DNA from: JAEMQF01 sp963775015
GTDB taxonomy: Bacteria; Pseudomonadota; Gammaproteobacteria; Burkholderiales; Burkholderiaceae_C
DNA: 64,000 nt
Direction: 5' to 3'
Assembly (NCBI GenBank): GCA_963775015.1
Contig: CAVZHI010000019.1
Coordinates: 62,001 to 126,000 of the forward strand
Shown piece after piece: positions 7,687-17,765 of the stretch (positions are counted from its first letter, which is position 1; each line of letters opens with the position of its first letter). Below the pieces are notes generated by a model, which made no database searches, was not told the DNA's origin, and was given only the letters and a program-made list of their open reading frames with translations. A program made the translations under genes and the position numbers.

Positions 7687-8537
7687 TCAAACCGGCGGCG
7701 CGTTCGTGCGCAGCGGCGCGACCGGCTGCAGGGGCTCGAACTCGGCGCTGCGCTTGTCTTTCCACGCCGCGATCGCGACGCCCATTTCGTCGACGTCGAA
7801 GATCGCGCTCTGCAGCAGCGTCATCTGCTGCAGCGCCGCCGCCGTGCCATGGTCGCGCGCGTGGTTCAGCGCGAGCTTGCTGCCGGCGATCGCGAGCGGC
7901 GATTTGGCGGCGATGTCCTGCGCCAGCGCCAACGCGTGCTTGCAGCAGCGCGGGCGCATCGGCCAGGACGGCGTTCACGAGCCCGACTTCGAGGGCGCGC
8001 GCTGCGCGCGACGCGCTCGCCCGTGTAAGCCATCTGCCGCGCCACGCCTTGCGGAACGATCTTCGGCAGGCGTTGCAGAACGCCGACGTCGGCCATCATG
8101 CCGATGTGGATCTCCTGCACGGTGAAGAACGCGTCGGCGCTGCAAACGCGGATGTCGCACGCGCTCGCCAGGTCCAGCCCACCGCCGATGCAACCGCCCT
8201 GCACGGCGCAGATCACCGGAAAGCGCACTTCGTCCAGCGCGCTGAAGCAGTCGACGAGTCGGCGCAGCGTCTCCTGAAACGTGAGGCGCGAGCGCGCGCT
8301 GGCGGTGTGCAGCAGCGCGTCGGCGCCGTCGAAAACGTCGAGCGCCATGCCGGCGCTGAAGTGTTTGCCGGTCGACGAGATCACAAGCACGCGTGTCGAT
8401 CCACCGTCGGCCAAGGCGTGCACCGCGTCGCGCAGCGCCGGGAAGAACGCCGGTGTCATCGTGTTCAGGCGCTCGGGTCGGTTCAGCACCAGGTGGGCGA
8501 CGCCGCCCGCCGCCGAAACGTCGAAGAACTCATTCAT
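7687..8537 (-). pseudogene. Enoyl-CoA hydratase/isomerase (crotonase), broken by two frameshifts
   Basis: A crotonase-family gene starting at the ATG at 8537 behind an AAGGAG site. The N-terminal two thirds are intact: acyl-CoA site FSAGMALDVF, oxyanion-hole region CIGGGLDLASACDIR and EIHIGMMADVGVLQRLPK. The last motif keeps both the Glu and Asp that are catalytic in Delta(3,5)-Delta(2,4)-dienoyl-CoA isomerase (ECH1), so an isomerase-like role is likely. The frame then shifts near 7991-8003, at GCGCGCGCCC on the minus strand, and again near 7938-7943. The remaining C-terminus (HALALAQDIAAKSPLAIAG) is well conserved in the third frame. Both shifts are small indels within 65 bases of otherwise healthy sequence, so sequencing error and true decay are both possible. 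Confidence 0.8.
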
Positions 8538-8632
8538 GCTGTTCGCTCCTTGGGGTCGAAGCGCTAATGTGCCGCAAGCGCACGCGCTTCGGGCGTCGGG
8601 CAAGCCCGGGGGAGGCTGCGGCGCGAGGCTCC

Positions 8633-8638
8633 TAAACT
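8633..8638 (+). promoter_or_regulatory. -10-like box just before the hydrolase start
   Basis: TAAACT ends six bases before the ATG at 8645, so the predicted transcription start coincides with the start codon. No Shine-Dalgarno sequence lies between them. This suggests a leaderless transcript. Confidence 0.35.
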
Positions 8639-8644
8639 GCGCGC

Positions 8645-9490
8645 ATGACGACGACGCATGAACTGATGGGTGGCGACGGCACCTTGCTGCAATGGCGCGA
8701 CTGGCCCGTCGCCACGCCGCGCGGCTGCGTCCTCATCGTGCACGGTCTGGGCGAACACATCGGCCGCTACGAAGCCGCAGCTGCGCGATTCAACGCCTGG
8801 GGCTGGCGCGTCGCCGGAATGGATTTGTGCGGCCACGGCCGCAGCGCCGGCGCGCGCGGCGACCTGCCGCGCAGCGACGCGCTGCTCGACGACCTGGGGC
8901 GCTGCATCGACGTCGTGCGCGGCTCGGGGAAAACGCCGCTCGTGCTGCTCGGCCACAGCATGGGCGGCTTGATCGCGAGCCGCTTCATCGCCGAGGGTCT
9001 GGCGCCGCATCCTGCGCCGTGGTGGCGCGAAGTCGACGCCCTCGTGCTGTCGTCGCCGGCGCTCGACCCCGGAATGAACGGCGCGCAAAAGCTTCTGCTC
9101 GCGCTGCTCGGGCGCCTCGCGCCGCACCTCGCGGTGGGCAACGGCTTGAAGCCGGGGTGGATATCGCGCGACCCCGCGGTCGTTCAAGCCTATGTGGCGG
9201 ATGCGCTGGTGCACGACCGCGTCACGCCGGCGCTCGTGCGCTTCATCGTCGACGCGGGCGAGCACGTGCGGCGCCTGGCACCGGCGTGGCGCGTCAAGAC
9301 CCTGCTGCTTTATGCCGGCGCGGACCGTTGCGTCGCGCCTGCGGGCAGCGCGGCGTTTGCCGCGGCTGCACCGCCCATCGTGACGGCGCGCGAATTCCCG
9401 ACCCTGTTCCACGAAATATTCAACGAGCCCGAACGCGCGACCGTGTTCGATGCGCTGCAAACCTGGCTCGACGCGCACCTGCCGCGCTGA
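8645..9490 (+). CDS. Alpha/beta hydrolase, monoacylglycerol lipase-like
   Basis: A 281-residue serine hydrolase of the lysophospholipase/monoacylglycerol lipase group. The oxyanion turn VHGLGEHIGRY is followed by DLCGHGRSAG and the nucleophile elbow GHSMGG with Ser105. The acid is probably the Asp in LYAGADRCVAP and the histidine the one in LFHEIFNEPE near the C-terminus. There is no signal peptide, so it should act in the cytosol. The likely reaction is hydrolysis of a monoacylglycerol or another carboxylic ester. The ATG has no ribosome-binding site and a -10-like box ends only six bases upstream, so the mRNA may be leaderless. It is divergent from the disrupted crotonase gene; a shared fatty-acid role is only a guess. 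Confidence 0.87.
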   Translation: MTTTHELMGGDGTLLQWRDWPVATPRGCVLIVHGLGEHIGRYEAAAARFNAWGWRVAGMDLCGHGRSAGARGDLPRSDALLDDLGRCIDVVRGSGKTPLVLLGHSMGGLIASRFIAEGLAPHPAPWWREVDALVLSSPALDPGMNGAQKLLLALLGRLAPHLAVGNGLKPGWISRDPAVVQAYVADALVHDRVTPALVRFIVDAGEHVRRLAPAWRVKTLLLYAGADRCVAPAGSAAFAAAAPPIVTAREFPTLFHEIFNEPERATVFDALQTWLDAHLPR

Positions 9491-9498
9491 CGGCGGCC

Positions 9499-9504
9499 TA
9501 AACT
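9499..9504 (+). promoter_or_regulatory. -10-like box upstream of the M20 peptidase gene
   Basis: TAAACT, the same hexamer as the one before the hydrolase gene, lies 30 bases before the ATG. A Shine-Dalgarno-like GGAG lies between. No -35 stands out. Confidence 0.35.
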
Positions 9505-9534
9505 CGCGCGATTCCCAACCGCGCGGAGAATTCC

Positions 9535-11010
<1,476 letters not shown>

Positions 11011-11036
11011 GGATCGTCTGCGCGCGCGGCGACCAG

Positions 11037-12731
11037 CTAACGCGCTGACGCGGTGGGCTCGGCCAATCCGAGCATCGAGCGCGCCACCGCCTCGGCGACT
11101 TCGATGCCGTCGATCGCCGCCGACATGATTCCGCCGGCGTAACCCGCGCCTTCGCCGGCGGGGTAGAGGCCGGCGGTGTTGATGCTTTGATGGTCGCGCC
11201 CGCGCGTGATCCGTAGCGGCGACGAGGTGCGCGTCTCGACCCCGGTCAAGACGGCGTCGGGCATCGCGAAACCTGCGATGCTGCGCTCGAACGCGGGCAG
11301 GGCCTCGCGGATCGCGATGAGCGCGTAGTCGGGCAGGCTCGGCCGACCCGGCTCGGCGAGGTTGGTGAGCGTGACGCCGGGCTTGTACGAGGGCTCGACG
11401 TTGCCGAGCAGCGTCGAGCGCCGCGCCGCGAGGAAATCGCCGACCAACTGGCCTGGCGCCTGGTACGCGCCGCCGCCGAGCTCGAACGCGCGCGCCTCCC
11501 ATTGGCGCTGGAACGCGACGCCGTCGAGCGGGTTCACTTCGCCGTCGGCGCGACCGTCCTGCCGGTAGTCCTGCGGCGTGATGCCGACGACGATTCCGGC
11601 GTTCGCGTTGCGCTCGTTGCGCGAATACTGGCTCATGCCGTTCGTCACGACGCGGCCCACTTCGGACGTGGCGGCGACGACGGTGCCGCCCGGGCACATG
11701 CAGAAGCTGTACACGGAGCGGCCGTTCTTCGCGTGGTGTACGAGGCGGTAGTCGGCGGCGCCGAGCAGCGGATGCCCGGCGCTCGCGCCGAAGCGCGCAC
11801 GGTCGATCAGCCCCTGCGGGTGTTCGATGCGAAACCCGACCGAAAACGGTTTCGCCTGCATGAAGACGCCGCGCGAATGCAGCATGGCAAACGTGTCGCG
11901 CGCGCTGTGGCCGAGCGCGAGCACGACATGGCTGCTCTGCCACTGCGCGCCGCCGGCGGTCGTGACACCGCGGATGCCGCCGGCTTCGATCACGACGTCG
12001 GTGACGCGCTCCTGGAAGTGAATCTCGCCGCCGAGCGCTTCAATTTCCGCGCGCATCTTCTCGACCACGCCGACGAGCCGGAACGTGCCGATGTGCGGCT
12101 TGGCCACAAAGAGAATTTCTTCGGGCGCGCCGGCCTTCACGAACTCAGCGAGCACCTTGCGCGACAGATGGCGCGGGTCGCTCACCTGGCTCCACAACTT
12201 GCCGTCGGAAAAGGTTCCGGCGCCACCTTCGCCGAACTGCACGTTCGACTCGGGATCGAGCACGCCGCGCCGCCACAGGCCCCAGGTGTCCTGGGTGCGT
12301 TCGCGCACCCGTTTGCCGCGCTCCAGCACGATCGGCGCCAGACCCATCTGCGCGAGCAGCAGCGCAGCGAACAGGCCGCAGGGGCCGAAGCCGATCACGA
12401 GGGGGCGCTGCGCGTCGTTGCTGCCACCGCGCCCGACGCCGGGAACGGCAGCGCCACTCGCGCTGCCGACGAAGTGGTAGCGCAGATCGGGCGACCGGCG
12501 CAGATGCACGTCTTGCGCGTGCCGGGCCAGGACGTCGTCGGCGTCGTCGACGTCGCAGTCGATCGTGTAGACGAGCTGGATCGCGCTGCGTTTGCGCGCG
12601 TCGTAGGCGCGCCGAAACACGCTGAACGAGCGCAGGCGGGCCTCGGCGATGCGCAATCGCGCCAGGACCGCGCGGCGCAGTCCCGCCTCGCCATGGTCCA
12701 GCGGCAGGCGCAGCTCGGTCAGGCGCAGCAC
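11037..12731 (-). CDS. FAD/NAD(P)-dependent oxidoreductase, COG2509 type
   Basis: A flavoprotein of about 564 residues similar to the uncharacterised FAD-dependent dehydrogenases of COG2509. An N-terminal 100-residue domain (RLPLDHGEAGLRRAVL...IDCDVDD) precedes the dinucleotide-binding motif GFGPCGLFAALLLAQMG. Further family landmarks are QFGEGGAGTFSDGKLWSQ, a CPGG segment (CMCPGGTVV) and the C-terminal GLYPAGEGAGYAGGIMSAA. The best start is GTG at 12731, nine bases after the amgK stop; the frame is open much further upstream but that part is a shadow of amgK. Its substrate is unknown. It occupies the position where murU often follows amgK in pseudomonads. Confidence 0.85.
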   Translation of the reverse strand: MLRLTELRLPLDHGEAGLRRAVLARLRIAEARLRSFSVFRRAYDARKRSAIQLVYTIDCDVDDADDVLARHAQDVHLRRSPDLRYHFVGSASGAAVPGVGRGGSNDAQRPLVIGFGPCGLFAALLLAQMGLAPIVLERGKRVRERTQDTWGLWRRGVLDPESNVQFGEGGAGTFSDGKLWSQVSDPRHLSRKVLAEFVKAGAPEEILFVAKPHIGTFRLVGVVEKMRAEIEALGGEIHFQERVTDVVIEAGGIRGVTTAGGAQWQSSHVVLALGHSARDTFAMLHSRGVFMQAKPFSVGFRIEHPQGLIDRARFGASAGHPLLGAADYRLVHHAKNGRSVYSFCMCPGGTVVAATSEVGRVVTNGMSQYSRNERNANAGIVVGITPQDYRQDGRADGEVNPLDGVAFQRQWEARAFELGGGAYQAPGQLVGDFLAARRSTLLGNVEPSYKPGVTLTNLAEPGRPSLPDYALIAIREALPAFERSIAGFAMPDAVLTGVETRTSSPLRITRGRDHQSINTAGLYPAGEGAGYAGGIMSAAIDGIEVAEAVARSMLGLAEPTASAR

Positions 12732-12739
12732 AAAGGGGC

Positions 12740-13804
12740 TCAGTAGAACGCTTCGCGGCGCTGCACGCCCATCAGCGGCTCGAGCAAGCGCGCCAACGGG
12801 CGCAGCGGCGCGTAGCGCGTCGCCACCTTGTGCGCGTAGTTGAAGAAGCGCGGCAGGTCCTCGCTGTACTTGGGTTTGGCGTCGCGGTGCTTCAGGCGGC
12901 AGAAGATGCCGAGCACCTTCAGATGCCGCTGCAGCCCCATCCACTCGAGCTGGCGCCAGAATTCGCCGAAGTCGTCGGGCAGCACGACGCCCACCTTGCG
13001 CGCCGCTTCCCAGTAGCGCACCGCCCAGTCGAGCTCGAGCGCCTCGTCCCAGGAAATGAACGCGTCGCGCAGCAAACACGCCGGGTCGTAACTCGCCGGG
13101 CCGCAGACCGCGTCCTGAAAGTCGAGGATTCCCGGGTTCGGCGCCGCCAGCATCAGGTTGCGCGGCATGTAGTCGCGGTGCACGGCGACCTGGGTTTGCG
13201 CGAGCGCGCTGGCGACGAGCGCGTCGCATGCGCCGGCCCAGATCCGCTGCTCGGCCGGGCTCCAGGTGACGCTGAACTCGCGCTCTACGCACCAATCGGG
13301 GAAGAGCGCGAGTTCACGCCGCAGCAAGGCGTCGTCGTAGCGCGGCAGGTCCGTCGTGTCGCCGTGACGCTGCCAGGTCACGAGCGCGGCGATCGCGTCG
13401 CGCATCAAGGCGTTGATCGTCGCCGCGTCGTTCGCCGACTGCGCGGCGAGAAGCGCGTCCAGATAGAGCTTCGTGCCGAGGTCGCTCAGGAGCAGAAACC
13501 CATGGGCGATGTCCTGCTCGATGATGCGCGGCGGATTCAGACCGGCGCGCGCCAGGCGCGAGGCGATGTCGATGAACGGGCGCACGTCTTCTTGCGGCGG
13601 CGGCGCGTCCATCACGATCCGGCTCGTGCCGTGGCCGGCGTCGACGCGCAGGTAGCGGCGAAAACTCGCGTCGCTCGACGCCGGGCGCAGACTCGCCGCG
13701 TTGAGGCCGTGGCGCGCGGCGAGCGGGCCAAACCAGCGCTCGAACGCCTGTTGGCGTTGCGCATCGGCCCAGGCAACGCCGGGAAGGGGAGAGGCAGTGG
13801 TCAA
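12740..13804 (-). CDS. amgK: N-acetylmuramate/N-acetylglucosamine 1-kinase AmgK-like
   Basis: An aminoglycoside-phosphotransferase-fold sugar kinase of about 354 residues. The start region ASSDASFRRYLRVD and VMDAPPPQED are characteristic of AmgK, the anomeric kinase that phosphorylates MurNAc/GlcNAc released during peptidoglycan turnover and bypasses de novo UDP-MurNAc synthesis. The catalytic loop is VAVHRDYMPRNLML and the metal-binding site GILDFQDAVCGP. No ATG lies before the conserved start, so TTG at 13804 is proposed from alignment to the family; a -10-like TAGAAT lies at 13940-13935. The gene is divergent from lptD, as in Pseudomonas, but the nucleotidyltransferase murU that normally follows is replaced by a flavoprotein gene. 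Confidence 0.82.
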   Translation of the reverse strand: MTTASPLPGVAWADAQRQQAFERWFGPLAARHGLNAASLRPASSDASFRRYLRVDAGHGTSRIVMDAPPPQEDVRPFIDIASRLARAGLNPPRIIEQDIAHGFLLLSDLGTKLYLDALLAAQSANDAATINALMRDAIAALVTWQRHGDTTDLPRYDDALLRRELALFPDWCVEREFSVTWSPAEQRIWAGACDALVASALAQTQVAVHRDYMPRNLMLAAPNPGILDFQDAVCGPASYDPACLLRDAFISWDEALELDWAVRYWEAARKVGVVLPDDFGEFWRQLEWMGLQRHLKVLGIFCRLKHRDAKPKYSEDLPRFFNYAHKVATRYAPLRPLARLLEPLMGVQRREAFY

Positions 13805-14022
13805 GGGGGCCTGAGCTTGTCGGTGAAGGTGGATGGGGCGCCCGCGGCGCAACAGCTGCGCCGACCGGTTCGTCCAGGCCGAGAAGCGCCAGGAGTCTGT
13901 CGGGTTCTGCGTCGGCCGGGCTCGTGGATAATTGATTCTACAAACCACCCTGCTTCTGTCGCAGGCGCTGGCTGCCGATCCGCTGCGCGACTGGTCAGTG
14001 GCCCGGCGCTGACCCGCCTGCC

Positions 14023-16401
14023 TTGCCGAAGATCTCGCCCCTGTTGTTCTCCGACTCGGCCCGCCCTGGGCTGCGGCTGCTGGGCGCCACTGCGCTCTGG
14101 CTCGCCGCGCTGCCGATGTGGGCGCAGGACGCCGTCGACGCGACCCTGATTCTGCGCCTGTCGCCGCAGCTGCAGCTGCCGCCACGCCCGGAGCCCGGCG
14201 CACGCGCGGCGATCATCGTTCGCGCACGCGAGATGCGCGGCCGCCCGGATCTCGAAACCGTCGCCGAGGGCGGCGTCGAGCTGCGCAGCGCGGGCCTCGT
14301 CGTGCGCGCCGACTCGCTGACCTACGAGCAAGCCGACGACCTGGCGGTGGCGCGCGGCAACGTGCGTGTGAGCCGCGACGGCAACGTCTACAGCGGACCG
14401 GAGTTGCAGTTGCGCCTGCAACGCTTCGAGGGCTTTTTCGTCAACCCGACGTATCGGTTTGCGCGCAGCGGCGCCGGCGGGAGCGCGCAGCGCATCGACT
14501 TTCTCGATGACGAACGCATCATCGCGAGCGGCGCGAACTACACGAGCTGCCCGCGCGACGGCTCGGGCGACCCGGCGTGGTTGCTCTCGACCGACAGCAT
14601 CAAGCTCGACTTCGCGGCCAACGAGGGCATCGCCGAGAACGCCGTGCTGCGCTTCTACGGCGTTCCGATCCTGGCCGCGCCGGTGTTGAGCTTCCCCTTG
14701 ACCGACGAGCGCAAGTCGGGCTGGCTGCCCCCAGGGATCAACCTGGACAGCAAAAGCGGCCTGCAAGTCGAGGTGCCCTACTACTGGAACATCGCGCCGC
14801 AACGCGACGCCACCTTGACACCGGTGGTGAGCGCGAAGCGCGGTTTCGGCGCGGATTCGGAGTTTCGCTACCTCGAGCCGCAGCACCGCGGAGTGATCGA
14901 CTTGCGCTACCTGCCAAATGACCGGCTCACAGGTTCGTCCCGGTTTGCGTTGAACCTGGCGAGCGATGCGACGTTGCCTTTGGACCTGCAGGCGCGCGCG
15001 CGCTGGCTGCGCGTCTCGGACGACGATTATTGGAAAGACTTCCCGCGCGGCGTGAAGAGCCTGACGCCGCGCCTGCTCGGCTCGGAGCTGGCGCTCGAGA
15101 AGTCGCTCGCCGACTGGGCGTTTTACGCACGAGTCCGGCGTTGGCAGGTGTTGCAGGACCTGAGCAGCCCCATCGAGGCGCCCTACGAGCGCCTGCCGCA
15201 AATTGGCACCTCGTTTTCGAAGCGCGTTGATGAAGGGCCTGAAGTCGGCGTCGAATTCGAAGTGAACCGATTTGCCGATCCCACCCAGGGCGTGAGCGTG
15301 GCGCGCGCCACCGGCGCGCGCGCGCATTCGCTCGGCTGGCTCGCCTGGCCGGTGAACACGCCGGGCTGGACGTTGCGGCCCAAAGTCGCCTTCAACGCAG
15401 CGGCGTACTCGCTCGAGCGGCCCGTGACCGATGCGACCGGGCAACCCGTGGACGGCAGGCGCAGCATGGCCAGGGTGGTGCCGACGCTGAGCCTGGACAG
15501 CACCTGGCTGCTTGAACGTGACGCGGTCTGGTTCGGCAATGCAACGCACCAGACCCTGGAGCCACGCATGCTCTACGTCAACACGCCCTACCGGCGCCAG
15601 GACGCCTTGCCGAATTTCGACGCGGCGGCGAAGGACTTCAACTTCGACTCGATCTTCACCGAGAACGCGTTCTCCGGCGTCGACCGGGTCTCCGACGCGC
15701 ACCAACTGACCGCCGGCGTGACGACGCGCATCCTCGACGCGCGGACCGGCGCCGAATCGATGCGCCTGGGTCTGGTGCAGCGCTATTTGTTTCGCGACCA
15801 GCTCGTCACCCCCGACGGCGCACCGTTGACGCAGCGCTTCTCCGACGTGCTGCTGCTCGGTTCGACGACCGTCGTGCCGAACTGGAAGCTCGACGCGTCG
15901 GTGCAGTACAACCCGGACGCGAACAGCGCGGTGCGCTCGGTCGTCGGTGCACGCTATTCGCCCGGGCCGTTTCGCACCGTAGGCGCCACCTACCGGCTGC
16001 TGCGCGGCGCGAGCGAACAAGTCGAACTGGCGTGGCAGTGGCCGTTGTTCGGGTCCACTCCCGGCACGTCAGCGCTGGCCTCGGCGGCGCGGTCGGGAGG
16101 CACCTGCAGCGGAAGCTGGTACAGCGTGGGCCGGGTCAACTACAGCACGCGCGACCGCCGCGTCACCGATTCGATCCTGGGAACCGAGTACGACGCGGGC
16201 TGCTGGATCGCGCGCATTGTCGCGGAGCGCCAGTCCACCGGCCTCAACGAGGCGACGACACGGCTCCTGCTGCAGCTGGAGCTGGTGGGCCTGTCCCGGC
16301 TGGGGACGAATCCGCTCCAGGTCTTGAAGGACAATATCCCCGGATACCGGCTGCTGCGCGACGAGCGCGTGCCCGTCGATCCGCTGAAAGCGTACGAGTG
16401 A
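14023..16401 (+). CDS. lptD: LPS-assembly protein LptD
   Basis: A 792-residue outer-membrane protein that, with LptE, inserts lipopolysaccharide into the outer leaflet. An N-terminal signal peptide (LRLLGATALWLAALPMWA, cleavage likely before Gln) precedes an OstA/LptA-like jellyroll (about residues 50-180) and a C-terminal beta-barrel. Recognisable segments are the paired-cysteine region NYTSCPRDGSGDPAW, VLSFPLTDERKSGWLPPG and the barrel end with a Cys near GYDAGCW-like YDAGCWIA. The start is TTG at 14023; it is the first plausible start before the signal peptide. The stop overlaps the surA start (GTGA), giving an lptD-surA operon. The partner lptE lies in this window at 26.5-27.0 kb. Confidence 0.95.
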   Translation: MPKISPLLFSDSARPGLRLLGATALWLAALPMWAQDAVDATLILRLSPQLQLPPRPEPGARAAIIVRAREMRGRPDLETVAEGGVELRSAGLVVRADSLTYEQADDLAVARGNVRVSRDGNVYSGPELQLRLQRFEGFFVNPTYRFARSGAGGSAQRIDFLDDERIIASGANYTSCPRDGSGDPAWLLSTDSIKLDFAANEGIAENAVLRFYGVPILAAPVLSFPLTDERKSGWLPPGINLDSKSGLQVEVPYYWNIAPQRDATLTPVVSAKRGFGADSEFRYLEPQHRGVIDLRYLPNDRLTGSSRFALNLASDATLPLDLQARARWLRVSDDDYWKDFPRGVKSLTPRLLGSELALEKSLADWAFYARVRRWQVLQDLSSPIEAPYERLPQIGTSFSKRVDEGPEVGVEFEVNRFADPTQGVSVARATGARAHSLGWLAWPVNTPGWTLRPKVAFNAAAYSLERPVTDATGQPVDGRRSMARVVPTLSLDSTWLLERDAVWFGNATHQTLEPRMLYVNTPYRRQDALPNFDAAAKDFNFDSIFTENAFSGVDRVSDAHQLTAGVTTRILDARTGAESMRLGLVQRYLFRDQLVTPDGAPLTQRFSDVLLLGSTTVVPNWKLDASVQYNPDANSAVRSVVGARYSPGPFRTVGATYRLLRGASEQVELAWQWPLFGSTPGTSALASAARSGGTCSGSWYSVGRVNYSTRDRRVTDSILGTEYDAGCWIARIVAERQSTGLNEATTRLLLQLELVGLSRLGTNPLQVLKDNIPGYRLLRDERVPVDPLKAYE

Positions 16402-17738
16402 AAATCAAAGAGGCTTCGGGTTTGAGAGCACTGGCAGCAATACTTTTGGGCGTCACGCTGGCGGCAAGCGGGTCTCTGCACAACTCAGCCGTGGCGCAGC
16501 CGCGTGGCGATACCCTCGTCGGCGACTACATCGTTGCCGTAGTGAACCAGGAACTCGTCACCGCCGGCGAGTTGCAACTGCGCCTGGTGCGGTTGCGCGA
16601 CAGCGCGTCGCGCAGCGGCAGCGCCTTGCCTGCTGCGGAACAGTTGCGCCGCCAGGTGCTGGACGCACTCATCGACGAACGCGTGCAAGTGACGTACGCG
16701 CGCGAAAGCGGCCAACGCCTGGACGACGCCGAACTCGACCGGGCGGTGGCCAACGTGGCGCTGCAGAATCAGATCACGATGGCGGAGTTGCGCGAACGTC
16801 TGCGCGCCGAAGGAATCGACTTTGCGCGCTTTCGCAACAATGTTCGCGACCAGATGCTCTCGGAGCGCGTCCGCGAGCGCGAGGTGCTGGGGCGGATTCG
16901 CATCAGCGACGCCGAGATCGACGCCTTCCTCGAGAAGCGCCGCGAAGAGTCGCGCGGCGCGGATCAATTCAACCTTGCACAGATCCTCATCAAGGTGCCC
17001 GAAGACGCTGACGCGACAACGATCGCGCAGCGCCGCGGTGTCGCCGAGGCGGCGCTGCGCCGGGTGCGCGGTGGCGAAGGATTCGACGCCGTGGCCCGCG
17101 AAGTCTCGGAAGACGGCAATCGGGCCCAGGGCGGGGTGATCGGCATGCGACCCGCGGACCGCCTGCCGGACTTGTTCGTCGACGCCGCACGCAAGTTTCA
17201 GCCCGGCGAAGTGAGTTCGGCGCTGTTGCGCAGCGGCGCCGGCTTTCACATCCTCAAGCTCCTCGAGAAGCGCGACGGTTCCGGGGCGACGGTTCAGCAA
17301 ACCCGGGCGCGGCACATCCTGCTGCGCCCTTCGCCGCAGTTGCCGCAGGACGCGGCGTTGCGCCGGATCGCCGGTTTCAAGCGCGAGATCGCGAGCGGCG
17401 CCAAGACTTTCGAGCAGCTCGCGCGCGACAACTCGGAAGACGGCAGCGCCGCGGCCGGCGGAGACCTCGGCTGGTCGTCTCCCGGAGCGCTCGTTCCCGA
17501 ATTCGAGGAGGCGATGAACGCGCTCGCGCTGGGCGGCGTGTCGGAGCCCGTCGTGTCGCGCTTCGGCGTGCATCTGATCCAGGTGATCGATCGGCGTGAC
17601 GTCAACCTCGAGCCGAAGCAGATCCGCGAGCAGGCGCGCAACATCCTGCGCGAGCAGAAATTCGAAAACGCCTACCTCGAGTGGATGCGCGAGCTGCGGG
17701 CGCGCGCCTATGTCGAATTTCGCGAGCCCCCGTTCTGA
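16398..17738 (+). CDS. surA: Periplasmic chaperone/peptidyl-prolyl isomerase SurA
   Basis: A 446-residue periplasmic chaperone that escorts outer-membrane proteins to the BAM complex. It has an N-terminal signal sequence (LAAILLGVTLAASGSL), a SurA N-domain (GDYIVAVVNQELVTAGEL onwards) and two parvulin PPIase domains, the first around residues 185-285 (LAQILIKVPEDAD) and the second around 295-395 (ARHILLRPSPQL, GGDLGWSSPGALVPEFEEA). The start is GTG at 16398 in a GTGA overlap with lptD, so the two are translationally coupled. Frames open upstream of this are shadows of lptD. LptD itself is a known SurA client, which makes the operon functionally coherent. pdxA, which usually follows surA, is absent. 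Confidence 0.95.
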   Translation: MKIKEASGLRALAAILLGVTLAASGSLHNSAVAQPRGDTLVGDYIVAVVNQELVTAGELQLRLVRLRDSASRSGSALPAAEQLRRQVLDALIDERVQVTYARESGQRLDDAELDRAVANVALQNQITMAELRERLRAEGIDFARFRNNVRDQMLSERVREREVLGRIRISDAEIDAFLEKRREESRGADQFNLAQILIKVPEDADATTIAQRRGVAEAALRRVRGGEGFDAVAREVSEDGNRAQGGVIGMRPADRLPDLFVDAARKFQPGEVSSALLRSGAGFHILKLLEKRDGSGATVQQTRARHILLRPSPQLPQDAALRRIAGFKREIASGAKTFEQLARDNSEDGSAAAGGDLGWSSPGALVPEFEEAMNALALGGVSEPVVSRFGVHLIQVIDRRDVNLEPKQIREQARNILREQKFENAYLEWMRELRARAYVEFREPPF

Positions 17739-17765
17739 GTCGCGGCCCGACCGGACTGGCGCGCC

